Shown: piece after piece, positions 16,308 through 24,616 of the stretch
Layout: the number at the start of each line of letters is the position of its first letter
Numbering within the stretch: the stretch's first letter is position 1
From: Streptomyces tsukubensis
GTDB taxonomy: Bacteria; Actinomycetota; Actinomycetes; Streptomycetales; Streptomycetaceae
Reading direction: 5' to 3'
Length of the DNA stretch: 64,000 nt
Assembly: GCF_009296025.1 (NCBI RefSeq)
Contig: NZ_CP045178.1
Span: 2,232,001-2,296,000, forward strand
The notes under the pieces: model-generated
What the model was told of the DNA's origin: nothing
The model's input: only the letters and a program-made list of their open reading frames with translations
Databases searched by the model: none
Translations under genes and position numbers: made by a program

Positions 16308-16811
16308 ATGACCGCTTGGACGACCGCCCCCGAACCCTCCGGCTCCCCCGTCGCCCTGGATCTGTGGCGCACCTACTACACCGAGCTGAGCGACCGCTAC
16401 TACCTGCTGCACGAAGGCCGCAGGACCGACCCCACGGAGTTGGAGCGGGGCATCGCGGAGGACAGCGGTCCCCCTCTCGTCCCGCCGACGGGGCTACTGC
16501 TCGTCGGGTGGTACGACGGCACGCCGGGCGGCACGGCGGGCATCAGGATGGCAGACGCGACGACGGCAGAACTGACACGTGTCTTCATACGCGAGGGACT
16601 TCGCGGCAAGGGCGGCTCCACCGTGCTGCTCACAGCGGTGGAGAACGCGGCGAGGGCGCTGGGCGCGCGGCGGATGATCCTCGACACCCGCCACGATCTG
16701 GTGGAGGCCCGCGCGCTCTACGCGCGCCACGGCTACGAGGAGACCGAGCGCCACAACCACAGCCAGTACGCGGAGCACTGGTTCCGCAAGGAGCTGCTGA
16801 AGACCACCTGA
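16308..16811 (+). CDS. GNAT-family N-acetyltransferase
   Basis: A 167-aa protein. ATG 16308 (or GTG 16305) has no clear Shine-Dalgarno. The C-terminal half shows the acetyl-CoA-binding pattern: AELTRVFIREGLRGKGGSTV carries motif A with the R/Q-x-x-G-x-G/A-like GLRGKGGS, and the later ARALYARHGYEETERHN is the usual motif B with a conserved tyrosine. Substrate unknown. It stands alone between a minus-strand gene and the peptidoglycan-binding gene. Confidence 0.85.
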   Translation: MTAWTTAPEPSGSPVALDLWRTYYTELSDRYYLLHEGRRTDPTELERGIAEDSGPPLVPPTGLLLVGWYDGTPGGTAGIRMADATTAELTRVFIREGLRGKGGSTVLLTAVENAARALGARRMILDTRHDLVEARALYARHGYEETERHNHSQYAEHWFRKELLKTT

Positions 16812-17242
16812 GCCGACCCGACGGCCCGTTCCGCCACCGTGCGCCGCAGCCCGCCGCGCCCCGGTCGCGAGGACAGTGGCCGAATCGGCACCCTCACCGT
16901 GCTCGGCCGGGCGGCCCACCGGGGCGGGCCGTCGGTACGACAGCGCCCCGCGGTACGGCGGCAGCCCCGTACCTCGGGGCGCTCGGGCGCGTGATCAGGC
17001 AGGTCACAGCGGGGTTCGCCGGTGGCACCGCACCTGGCCGTGTGTCCCGGGGCTCCCTTTCGCCGACGCGGTCACAATGGGCCCGTTGTCACCTTCCATC
17101 CTGGTCGCGATGGACCCCTGTACACCAATACGTACGACATCGTCCCGCTCCGATCCCGCCATACCGGTCGGAACCTGCCCCTGACGGTCCCCATATCGGC
17201 ATAATCGCGCGGGAGTTCGTTTCTGGGGAGGGGACCCACACG
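16812..17242. other. intergenic region, no gene seen
   Basis: 431 bases. Frames on both strands are arginine/proline-rich and have no ribosome-binding site. The last 80 bases are less GC-rich and probably carry the promoter and leader of the next gene, including the GGGAGGGG site at 17226-17233. Nothing else is recognisable. Confidence 0.4.
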
Positions 17243-18424
17243 GTGAGCGGACAGCGATGCCCTGAATGCGGCAGACAACGGGGACGGCCGACCGAGGCGG
17301 GCGCCGAGCGGGACGAGGCGGAGACCGAGGTCTTCTGCGACTGCGCGGAACGCACCGTGGCGGCGGTACGCAAGGCCCGTACCGGGGACCTGGAGGCGGC
17401 CGAGGACTTCACCCCACTGCGTATACGTCCGTACGTGTCCCTGCCGGGGCAGGCGCCGGAGGACGGCGAAGCCGGGGCGGAGGCGCGGGGTGGCGCGTCG
17501 GCCGCGAAGGGCGCGGGAGGCCAGGAACCTGAACCGACCACATCCGACACCACAGAGACACCCGCGTACGGCGTCCCGACGGTACGAAGCGCGCTCCTGC
17601 CGCACGAAGAGGGCGGGGACGTGAGTGACAGGGGTGTCAGAGGTGTCAGAGGTGTCAGAGGTGTCAGGAGCGCGAGGGATGGCGGGGACGGAAGGGATGG
17701 AGGGAGTGGCGGGGGTGACACCAGCAGATCTGATGGGCACGGGCCTGCGAACGGGAACGTGTTCGGGAAGGGACCTGCCGGAGACCCCCCGGGCAGTTTC
17801 GGAGAAGGACGTCCCCGTCACCGTCGGCGGGGGCTGATCGCCGTCGCGGGAACGGCTGTCGCCGTGGGGGCGGTGGTCGCCGCGGCGGCGGGGGGCGTCT
17901 TCACCTCGCCACTCCCGGAGAAGAGCGCCTTGCGCGAGGAAGCCGCACCTAGCGCCCCCGACCTCGCTCCGGCCGAGTCGACAGCACGGTCGACCCACGC
18001 TGCGCCGTCGGCCTCGGCGCACGCCTCCACCCCCTCCGCCGCCGCACCCTCCGAGCGGCACCCCTCGGCCTCCGCCTCCCGCGCGGCGAGGACCGCCGCC
18101 GCTTCCGCCGAGGCGTCGGCACCCGCCCCGCCGCCGCCCGCGCGACCGGCCCCGTCGTCGCCGTCCTCCACGTACCCGCCGGGCGAGCCCGAGGCGCAGA
18201 CACCGGCGGTGTTGCGGCGCGGCGACAAAGGGGAGGAGGTACGGGAATTGCAGCGCCGTCTTCAGCAGTTGCGCCTGTTCTCCGGAGACGCGGACGGTCT
18301 CTACGACGATCGGGTCGAAAGCGCGGTCACCGCGTTCCAGTGGTCCCGAGGCGCGAAGGACGAGCGAGGTGTGTACGGCCCCGACACCCGCGAGAAGCTG
18401 GAAGGCGAGACCCAACTGACTTAG
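17243..18424 (+). CDS. membrane protein with N-terminal zinc-ribbon-like motif and C-terminal peptidoglycan-binding domain
   Basis: A 393-aa protein from GTG 17243, nine bases after GGGAGGGG. The N-terminus has RCPECGR and, 27 residues on, FCDCAERT, a CPxC/CxC arrangement that could bind zinc. An acidic disordered segment contains four GVR repeats (9-bp DNA repeat at 17633-17670). A TM helix lies at about 193-213, preceded by basic RHRRRG (cytoplasmic N-terminus). A Ser/Ala/Pro spacer of about 100 residues leads to a PG_binding_1 domain (VLRRGDKGEEVRELQRRLQQ, DGLYDDRVESAVTAFQ). It may link a cytoplasmic signal to the wall. Confidence 0.8.
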   Translation: MSGQRCPECGRQRGRPTEAGAERDEAETEVFCDCAERTVAAVRKARTGDLEAAEDFTPLRIRPYVSLPGQAPEDGEAGAEARGGASAAKGAGGQEPEPTTSDTTETPAYGVPTVRSALLPHEEGGDVSDRGVRGVRGVRGVRSARDGGDGRDGGSGGGDTSRSDGHGPANGNVFGKGPAGDPPGSFGEGRPRHRRRGLIAVAGTAVAVGAVVAAAAGGVFTSPLPEKSALREEAAPSAPDLAPAESTARSTHAAPSASAHASTPSAAAPSERHPSASASRAARTAAASAEASAPAPPPPARPAPSSPSSTYPPGEPEAQTPAVLRRGDKGEEVRELQRRLQQLRLFSGDADGLYDDRVESAVTAFQWSRGAKDERGVYGPDTREKLEGETQLT

Positions 18425-18439
18425 GGGTCCTGCTTCCCT

Positions 18440-18660
18440 GGTCAGGTACCCAACCGCCCTGAACAAAGGCGCGGCTTCCTCGACCAGGAGGCCCAACCGC
18501 CTCGGCCAGGGGGCCCAACCGCATTGACCAGCGGGCCCCACCGCCTTGACCAGCGGGCCCAACCGCATTGACCAGCGGGCCCCACCGCCTCGGTCGGGTA
18601 ACCCACCACCTTGACCAGCGGCCCGGCCCCCTCGATCGACGGCCCAACCGCCTCGGTGAC
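18440..18660. repeat. 22-bp minisatellite
   Basis: Eight to nine imperfect 22-bp units follow the consensus CGCMTTGACCAGCGGGCCCMAC. They fill the space between the peptidoglycan-binding gene and the convergent HAD hydrolase gene. Central units are nearly identical and the outer ones degenerate, the usual picture of an expanding array. Confidence 0.9.
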
Positions 18661-18674
18661 CACAAGACGCGGCA

Positions 18675-19355
18675 TCAGCCTCGGGCGACAACAAGGCGGA
18701 GTGTCCCGTCGTCCGCCGCCTCCACCCGGATCGCGGTGAGGTCGTGAACGTGCACGGTCGGCTTGTGGCGGGCGGCCCTCGAACCGACCCCGACGACGCG
18801 CATGCCGGCGGCGAGACCCGCCTCGATCCCCGCCTCCGAGTCCTCGAAGACGACGCAGTCCTCAGGGGCGAACCCCAGAGCCGCCGCACCCTTCAGGAAC
18901 CCCTCGGGGTCCGGCTTGCTGGCACCGACGCTCTCCGCGGTGATCCGTACCTCCGGCATGGGCAGCTCCGCAGCGCCCATACGGGCACGGGCGAGGCCGG
19001 TATCGGCGGAGGTCACGAGGGCATGCGGCAGCTCCGCGAGGGAAGCCATGAAGACGGGGGCGCCGTCAATCGGAACCACACCGTCCGTGTCAGCGGTCTC
19101 CTCGGCGAGCATGACGCGGTTGTCCGCGTGGTTCTGCTCCATCGGCCGGTCCGGCAGTAGCGCCGCCATGGTGGCGTACCCCTGCCTGCCGTGCACGACC
19201 TTGAGTACGTCGTCGACGTCGAGCCCCTGCCCGGCGGCCCACCGACGCCAGCAGCGCTCCACGACGGCGTCGGAGTTGACAAGGGTGCCGTCCATGTCCA
19301 GCAGGACCGCGCGGGCGTTGAGAACCGTGGCGCTGGCGGTGAGGTCGGCCGTCAT
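18675..19355 (-). CDS. HAD-IA family hydrolase (beta-phosphoglucomutase/sugar phosphatase-like)
   Basis: A 226-aa cytosolic phosphatase. ATG 19355 has GGAG seven bases upstream; ATG 19361 is too close to it. HAD motif I is LLDMDGTLVNSD with the nucleophile and acid/base aspartates, motif II ALVTSADT, motif III lysine in ASKPDPEGFLKGA, and motif IV VVFEDSEAGIEAGLAAG. The helical cap between motifs I and II marks subclass IA. Likely substrates are sugar phosphates; specificity cannot be set. Confidence 0.9.
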   Translation of the reverse strand: MTADLTASATVLNARAVLLDMDGTLVNSDAVVERCWRRWAAGQGLDVDDVLKVVHGRQGYATMAALLPDRPMEQNHADNRVMLAEETADTDGVVPIDGAPVFMASLAELPHALVTSADTGLARARMGAAELPMPEVRITAESVGASKPDPEGFLKGAAALGFAPEDCVVFEDSEAGIEAGLAAGMRVVGVGSRAARHKPTVHVHDLTAIRVEAADDGTLRLVVARG

Positions 19356-19632
19356 CAACATGCTCCAGAAACGGATCGGTCCCCGCCGGTGCGCCGCACG
19401 CTCGGGCGCCCACGGCGTACGAGGGGAGAAGGAACAAGAGCGGTCCCCGCCCACAGGTCAGGGTACGCGAGCGGGAACCACTTTGTTTCTCCACGATACA
19501 AAAGACGCCCCCGAGACGCCAGCATCCGCCCGCAGCGCTCGCCCGTATCCCTGCGTCGAGGTACCGGTGACCGAGCAGCTGAGGCCGTGGGAGAGTCGCC
19601 CGCTCTCACCGGCCCGCCGGTCCGATAAAGCG

Positions 19633-20217
19633 TCAGGCCACCGCTTCGAAGAAGCTGAACCCGGCGAGGGCCAGCATCACCACGGCCGCGATCCTGGTGA
19701 CGAGTTGCAGGGGCACCCGCTTCATGAGGGTGCGGCCGCCGAGGATCCCGAGTGCGCCGACCGCCCAGAGCGCCAGCACCGCGCCGACCCCGACCGAGAC
19801 GGGGTCGTCGTACCGGGCGGCCAGGTTGGCGGTCATGATCTGCGTGAGATCGCCGAACTCGGCGACGAGGATCAGCATGAAGCCCGCTCCCGCCACCTTC
19901 CAGAACCCCTGGTCCTTGGGCTTCCGCTCCCGCCCCTCCTCCTCTTCGTCCGCCCGCTGCATGAGCAGCATCACGGCCCCGCCGAGGAAGAGGACCCCGG
20001 TGAGGGCCTGGACCAGCCGGTCCGGCAGCAGCGTGAGGACACTTCCGGCCGCGATGGCGAGGACGACATGGACGGCGAAGGCGGCTGCCATACCCGCGAA
20101 GACATAGGAGGCGCGGTAGCGCGTACCGAGCACGAGTCCGGCGAGCGCCGTCTTGTCCGGCAGTTCGGCGAGGAAGATCACGCCGAAGACGAGCGCGGTC
20201 ACACTGAGGCTGATCAC
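19633..20217 (-). CDS. GDT1/TMEM165-family manganese (or calcium) transporter
   Basis: A 194-aa membrane protein. GTG 20217 (VISLSVTALVFGVIF) is chosen because the membrane protein begins there. It has six TM helices in two homologous halves, each with the family signature: LAELPDKTAL in TM1 and VAEFGDLTQ in the second half. A charged cytoplasmic loop EEEEGRERKPKD joins them. The family exports or exchanges Mn2+ (or Ca2+). A yybP-ykoY Mn2+ riboswitch lies about 100 nt upstream on the same strand, which supports manganese export. Confidence 0.9.
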   Translation of the reverse strand: MISLSVTALVFGVIFLAELPDKTALAGLVLGTRYRASYVFAGMAAAFAVHVVLAIAAGSVLTLLPDRLVQALTGVLFLGGAVMLLMQRADEEEEGRERKPKDQGFWKVAGAGFMLILVAEFGDLTQIMTANLAARYDDPVSVGVGAVLALWAVGALGILGGRTLMKRVPLQLVTRIAAVVMLALAGFSFFEAVA

Positions 20218-20320
20218 GGTCTCTGACTTCTCAATCGATCGGGGCCGCCCCGCCGAGAGATCAGAGAAGACGCCCCGGCTCGGCAGCACACATGGCACAG
20301 GACACATGGCACTGCTTGCC

Positions 20321-20416
20321 GAAGGTCTCGCCGACGGACACGAGGTCCGCCTCCGGGCGCCGGCCCAGCACCGCTGAGCAGTATGTCGACGTTCCGGCGA
20401 AGAGCTACTCCCCTTC
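20321..20416 (-). promoter_or_regulatory. yybP-ykoY manganese riboswitch
   Basis: Read on the minus strand from 20416, the sequence contains GAAGGGGAGTAGCTC, then GTCGACATACTG, and ends GGCGAGACCTTC. These are the conserved segments of the yybP-ykoY aptamer, and GAAGG/CCTTC closes helix P1 (20412-20416 with 20321-20325). About 100 nt separate it from the GDT1 start, with a possible CGGCAAGCA...TGCTGCCG switch hairpin between. High Mn2+ should turn on the transporter gene. Confidence 0.85.
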
Positions 20417-20504
20417 TGCGTCGTCCATGGTACGCCGCCCACCTCCGCGCTCCACGCCCGCCGCACCCCTCCGGCCGACGCGTGAAGGGCGGGTCGGCCG
20501 GCAC

Positions 20505-20565
20505 TTAGGGGTCCTTGCAATATGGGCCCCCGCGACCCGGGCGCCCATATTGCAAGGACCCCTTA
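20505..20565. repeat. palindromic repeat element, short form
   Basis: Arms 20505-20527 and 20543-20565 are complementary with one mismatch around a 15-nt GC-rich loop. The arm begins TTAGGGGTCCTTGCAATATG, the same terminus as the element at 15123-15290. It lies between divergently transcribed genes, upstream of both the Mn riboswitch and the HNH nuclease, so it is not an obvious terminator for either. Confidence 0.8.
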
Positions 20566-20772
20566 GGGGGCCGGGGAGTGATCCGGCGCACGAATCACCG
20601 CGTACGGCGCCAACAGGTGCGCGCCCGCGCACCCATGACACCCCTTCAGCACCCTTGAGGTGACGTGCGCATGACGCCACTCTGTTACTTGGTGCCCACC
20701 CCGAGGAAACCCGGGGTCACCACGATGGCAAGGGTCCCCACGGCCCGCGTCCCCCCACCCCATGGAGTGCAC

Positions 20773-21471
20773 ATGCCCGGCACAACAGAGACAGCGAGTT
20801 CGACCGGTACCGGTGTCCAGGCGCGTCGGCGCCCGCTTCACCGTTACAGGATCGCCACGGCGAGTGCCCTCACCGCTGTCGCGACGGCCGCCGCGCTGCT
20901 CACGGGCCCGTCCGCCCAGGCCGCACCCCCCACGCCGGTCAGCGCGGCCACCGCCCGCGCCTACCTCGGCGAGCTGACCGTCAAGGCGGAAGGATCGATG
21001 AGCGGATACAGCCGCGACAAGTTCCCGCACTGGGCCACCCAGACCGGCTCCTGCAACACCCGAGAGGTCGTGCTGAAACGTGACGGCACGGACGTGGAAC
21101 AGGACTCCGGCTGCGCCGCCGTCTCGGGCAAGTGGCACTCCGACTACGACGACGCCGACTGGACAGCCGCCTCCGACGTGGACATCGACCACGTCGTCCC
21201 GCTGGCCCAGGCGTGGCGTTCCGGCGCTTCCTCCTGGACGACGGAGCAGCGCAAGGGCCTGGCCAACGACCTGACCCGGCCCCAGCTCATCGCCGTCACC
21301 GACAACGTCAACCAGGCGAAGGGCGACAAGGACCCGGCCCAGTGGATGCCGCCCCTCGCCTCGTACAAATGCACATACGTTCGCATGTGGGTCCAGGTGA
21401 AGCACTACTACGACCTCACCGTCGACTCCGCTGAAAAGAGCGCACTCCAGTCGGACCTCAGCGGCTGCTGA
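20773..21471 (+). CDS. secreted HNH-family nuclease (DUF1524-like)
   Basis: A 232-aa exported protein. ATG 20773 has GGAG five bases upstream; further in-frame starts are possible back to 20665. The signal peptide (about 20-48) ends near PSAQAAP. The nuclease core has DVDIDHVVPLAQAWRSGAS with the DxDH general-base histidine and AVTDNVNQAKGDKDPAQW with the asparagine/lysine metal-binding segment of HNH enzymes. Four cysteines (SCNT, SGCA, KCTY, SGC) could form disulfides. Likely an extracellular DNase used in scavenging or development. Confidence 0.88.
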   Translation: MPGTTETASSTGTGVQARRRPLHRYRIATASALTAVATAAALLTGPSAQAAPPTPVSAATARAYLGELTVKAEGSMSGYSRDKFPHWATQTGSCNTREVVLKRDGTDVEQDSGCAAVSGKWHSDYDDADWTAASDVDIDHVVPLAQAWRSGASSWTTEQRKGLANDLTRPQLIAVTDNVNQAKGDKDPAQWMPPLASYKCTYVRMWVQVKHYYDLTVDSAEKSALQSDLSGC

Positions 21472-21568
21472 GTCCGGCCGAACCGGCCCCGCCGGGGCGC
21501 CCACCGGCGGCCACGCCGCCGACTCGCGCTCCCCGGTCGGCCCGCACATGAGGGACCCTCGCCGTCCG

Positions 21569-21603
21569 CCTCCGTCGTTCCGTACCGTACGGGGCGACGG
21601 AGG
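21569..21603 (+). promoter_or_regulatory. inverted repeat over the phoD-like ribosome-binding site
   Basis: CCTCCGTCG (21569-21577) and CGACGGAGG (21595-21603) are perfect complements; the right arm overlaps the Shine-Dalgarno GGAGGAGG (21599-21606) before ATG 21615. Folding in mRNA would hide the site. It may be an operator instead; there is no independent evidence. Confidence 0.45.
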
Positions 21604-21614
21604 AGGCGATCACC

Positions 21615-23852
21615 ATGGCACATCTGCGCCTGGGACCACTGCTGAGGTATGTCGACAACACGTCCGCGACAGTCTGGGTCGAGACGGACCGGCCCTGCAC
21701 AGCGCGGGTACGGCGCGCCGGCAGCGCCCGCACCGGGACGGCGGCCACCGACTCCGGTCGGCCCGCCGGAGGGGAGCCGCGAGGCGAATCCAGGACCTTC
21801 CAGATCTCCGGGCACCACTACGCCCTGATCCCGGTCACGGGACTGCGGCCCGGCACGGAGACGGCGTACGAGGTGACACTCGACGACACTCCGGTCTGGC
21901 CCCCGCAGGACACCCGGTTCCCGCCGTCGGTCATCCGCACGCTCCCTGCGGCGGGTGGCGAGATACCGGGCCCGGAGGAGCGAACGCCTCGTACGGACGG
22001 AGACGCCCCCGATATCACGGGCGGAGAGGCACCTCGTACGGAAGCTCCCCCAGGGGTTCGTGCGGAGGGCGAAGTACCGCTTACCGGCGAGCCATCGCCC
22101 GGTACCGGCGGCGGGCCGGTACCGAACGGCGAGAACCAGCCACCGGAGCCGGGTACGGATAACCGCGCACCGGACCGGGTTCCCCAAGAATCGGACAGCG
22201 AGAGTGCGACCCCCGAGCATCCGGCCCCCGGAATGAGCGGAGAGGCAGAAGACCGGGGGCCGGTTTCCGGCGCCGATGTCCACAGGCCCGGCTCACCTGA
22301 GGATGCGAAAATCCCCGCCTCAGGAACCCGCGACTCGGGAATGCCCGCCTCGGCAATCCATACCTCCGAAACGCACGCCACGGGAATGCCCGCCTCGGGA
22401 ATCCCCGCCGAGGGGGATCCCAGTGGAGGCACCCCCGCCGAACCGGAGCTGCGGATCGCTTTCGGCTCCTGCCGGTGGGCGGCGCCGCCACCCGACGAGA
22501 AGGACCCGGTGGGTCCTGACGCGCTCGACACGCTGGCCACCCGCATCGCAGCGGCGCCGGGCGGCGAACGGCCGGACGTACTGCTGCTCCTCGGCGACCA
22601 GGTGTACGCGGACGAGACCTCCAAGACCGTCCGCGCCTGGCTGGCCGCCCGACGCGACCTCTCCGAGGCGCCCGGCGGTCAGGTGGCGGACTACGAGGAG
22701 TACACCCACCTCTACGACGAGTCCTGGCGCGACCCCGAAGTCCGTTGGCTGCTCTCCACCGTGCCCAGCTACATGATCTTCGACGATCACGACGTCATCG
22801 ACGACTGGAACACCAGCGCGTCCTGGCGTGACGAGATGCGCGCCGAGCCCTGGTGGCGCGAGCGCATCCTGAGCGCCCTGATGTCGTACTGGGTCTATCA
22901 GCACCTCGGCAACCTCTCCCCCACCGAACTGGAGAAGGACCCGCTCTACGCCACAGTCCGCTCGGCCGCCGACGGCACCGACGCACTGCGCGACTTCGCC
23001 GTCCGGGCCGACGCGGACCCCCTGAGCACCCGCTGGAGCTACCGGCGCGACTTCGGCCGCGTACGGCTGCTGATGGTCGACTCACGGGCAGCACGCGTCC
23101 TCGACGAGCAGAACCGCTCCATGCTCGACCCCGAGGAGACCAACTGGGTACGTGAGCAGGTCCTCGCAGATCACGGCTCCTACGATCACCTCCTGATCGG
23201 CACCTCGCTGCCGTGGCTGCTGCCACATCTCATCCATGACGCCGAGGCCTGGAACGCCGCCATGTGCCGTGGCGAACGAGGGGCCCGCTGGGCGCGTATC
23301 GGAGAGGATCTGCGACGGCGCAGCGACCTGGAGCACTGGGCGGCCTTCCCCTCCTCCTTCGAGGAGATGACCGATCTGATAGCGGAGGCCGGTTCCGGGC
23401 CGGGCGCCCCCGCGACGGTCAGCGTGCTGTCAGGAGACGTCCATCACGCTTACGCGGCGGAGACCTCCTGGCCCGAGCTGTCGGCCGACCGGCCCACACC
23501 GGGTCCGGCCACCCGGGTCTTCCAGCTCACCTGCTCCCCCGTGCACAACTCCATCCCCGCGGGCATCAGGCTCGGGTTCCGCTTCGGGTGGAGCCGCGCG
23601 GGGCGCGCGCTCGGCCGTCGCTTCGCACGGCACGGCCGCACAGGCCAACCAGCCATCAAGTGGCGCAAGACGGGCGGCCCTTGGTTCGGTAACCAGTTGA
23701 TGACTCTGACATTGCGGGGCCGTCACGCCGCGCTCCGGCTCGACCAGGCACGAGCGGGCCGGAAGGGCGGCCCCGCCCGACTGGAACAGGTGATGGAGAC
23801 CCGGCTCAGCCCCGATACATCAGCAACCACTTCGACTGTATCCAATGGCTAA
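21615..23852 (+). CDS. PhoD-like alkaline phosphatase/phosphodiesterase with long internal disordered insert
   Basis: A 745-aa metallophosphoesterase. The N-terminal beta domain (1-110, SATVWVETDRPCTARVRRAG) is followed by about 160 residues of Pro/Gly/Ser/Glu-rich low complexity with MPASGIP-type repeats. The catalytic domain resumes at LRIAFGSCRWAAPPP. Metal and catalytic motifs are LLLLGDQVYADET, MIFDDHDVIDDWNTSASWR, a VDSRAARVLD strand and VSVLSGDVHHAYAAE. No signal peptide is evident, unlike classical secreted PhoD. I see no PHO boxes upstream. The start is fixed by GGAGGAGG nine bases upstream. Confidence 0.88.
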   Translation: MAHLRLGPLLRYVDNTSATVWVETDRPCTARVRRAGSARTGTAATDSGRPAGGEPRGESRTFQISGHHYALIPVTGLRPGTETAYEVTLDDTPVWPPQDTRFPPSVIRTLPAAGGEIPGPEERTPRTDGDAPDITGGEAPRTEAPPGVRAEGEVPLTGEPSPGTGGGPVPNGENQPPEPGTDNRAPDRVPQESDSESATPEHPAPGMSGEAEDRGPVSGADVHRPGSPEDAKIPASGTRDSGMPASAIHTSETHATGMPASGIPAEGDPSGGTPAEPELRIAFGSCRWAAPPPDEKDPVGPDALDTLATRIAAAPGGERPDVLLLLGDQVYADETSKTVRAWLAARRDLSEAPGGQVADYEEYTHLYDESWRDPEVRWLLSTVPSYMIFDDHDVIDDWNTSASWRDEMRAEPWWRERILSALMSYWVYQHLGNLSPTELEKDPLYATVRSAADGTDALRDFAVRADADPLSTRWSYRRDFGRVRLLMVDSRAARVLDEQNRSMLDPEETNWVREQVLADHGSYDHLLIGTSLPWLLPHLIHDAEAWNAAMCRGERGARWARIGEDLRRRSDLEHWAAFPSSFEEMTDLIAEAGSGPGAPATVSVLSGDVHHAYAAETSWPELSADRPTPGPATRVFQLTCSPVHNSIPAGIRLGFRFGWSRAGRALGRRFARHGRTGQPAIKWRKTGGPWFGNQLMTLTLRGRHAALRLDQARAGRKGGPARLEQVMETRLSPDTSATTSTVSNG

Positions 23853-23874
23853 ATGTTGAACTTGCAAGCACTCG

Positions 23875-23888
23875 TTAGGTAAGCCTAA
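23875..23888. promoter_or_regulatory. DtxR/IdeR (DmdR)-type iron box
   Basis: TTAGGTAAGCCTAA matches 13 of 14 positions of the DtxR-family core TTAGGTTAGCCTAA and is flanked by G and C, extending the dyad. It lies 52 bases before the DoxX gene start, where a repressor would block transcription. Iron control of DoxX is inferred. Confidence 0.75.
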
Positions 23889-23939
23889 CGTGTGATCTCC
23901 GTTCGGTGCCCGTCCCCCACCAACCGATGGAGATCCGCC

Positions 23940-24446
23940 ATGTCCCCACTCCTCAACCGCTCGCAGCCCTACGCTCTGGGGCTCTTCCGCATCGTTGTGG
24001 GCCTGCTCTTCACCTGCCACGGCGCCGCCTCACTCTTCGGGGTGCTCGGCGGCACGCAAGGCGGCGGGACCGTCCCGGCCGGCACATGGCCGGGCTGGTA
24101 CGCGGCCGTCATCCAGCTCGTCGGTGGCGCCTTGGTGACACTTGGGCTCGGCACGCGTGTCGCCGCGCTCATATCGTCCGGCTCGATGGCCTTCGCCTAC
24201 TTCCATGTCCACCAGCCCCACGCCCTGTGGCCGCTCCAGAACGGCGGCGAACCGTCGGTGATGTTCTGCTGGGCCATGCTGCTGCTCGTCTTCACGGGTT
24301 CGGGTGCGCTCGGCGTCGACAGGCTGCTCGCGGGCCGTTCCGCCACCCCGCCCCTCGGCAGTCCCACGGCGTCGTCGCACAACGACTCCCTCGTCGCGTA
24401 CGGCGAGGACGACGCCAGCAACGGCCGCGCGGCTACCCGCGTGTGA
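23940..24446 (+). CDS. DoxX-family membrane protein
   Basis: A 168-aa protein with ATG 23940 and GGAG seven bases upstream. Four TM helices are visible: LGLFRIVVGLLFTCHGAASL, a helix at WYAAVIQLVGGALVTLGL, then RVAALISSGSMAFAYFHVHQ and MFCWAMLLLVFTG. The hydrophilic C-terminal 40 residues are low complexity. DoxX relatives act in oxidative stress (with SodA/SseA in mycobacteria) or as quinone-linked subunits. The iron box upstream and the SOD-like gene downstream on the opposite strand fit an iron/oxidative-stress setting. Confidence 0.85.
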   Translation: MSPLLNRSQPYALGLFRIVVGLLFTCHGAASLFGVLGGTQGGGTVPAGTWPGWYAAVIQLVGGALVTLGLGTRVAALISSGSMAFAYFHVHQPHALWPLQNGGEPSVMFCWAMLLLVFTGSGALGVDRLLAGRSATPPLGSPTASSHNDSLVAYGEDDASNGRAATRV

Positions 24447-24616
24447 CACGCACCTGTCCGACCCACGCCTGACTGGCACCCACCCCGCCCCCGGAGGAGC
24501 GGGCGGAGGTCGACGGAGTCGGCCCCTACGAAGGGCCCCTCCGCTCCGCCCGCACCTCGCCCGGCCTGCGGCCGCCGCCGGGCGGACCACCCCGCCGCCA
24601 CACACAGGGAACCGCC

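Noticed and set aside
16812..17242. Small gene upstream of the peptidoglycan-binding protein gene
   Set aside because: Short frames exist on both strands but none has a ribosome-binding site, coding-type composition or a recognisable family.
18440..18660. Coding repeat protein on the minus strand
   Set aside because: The repeats translate into low-complexity GPLVxAVGP strings only because 22-bp units cycle through frames; there is no start signal and unit length is not a multiple of three.
21472..21614. PHO boxes for the PhoD-like gene
   Set aside because: I looked for GTTCACC-type direct repeats and found none.
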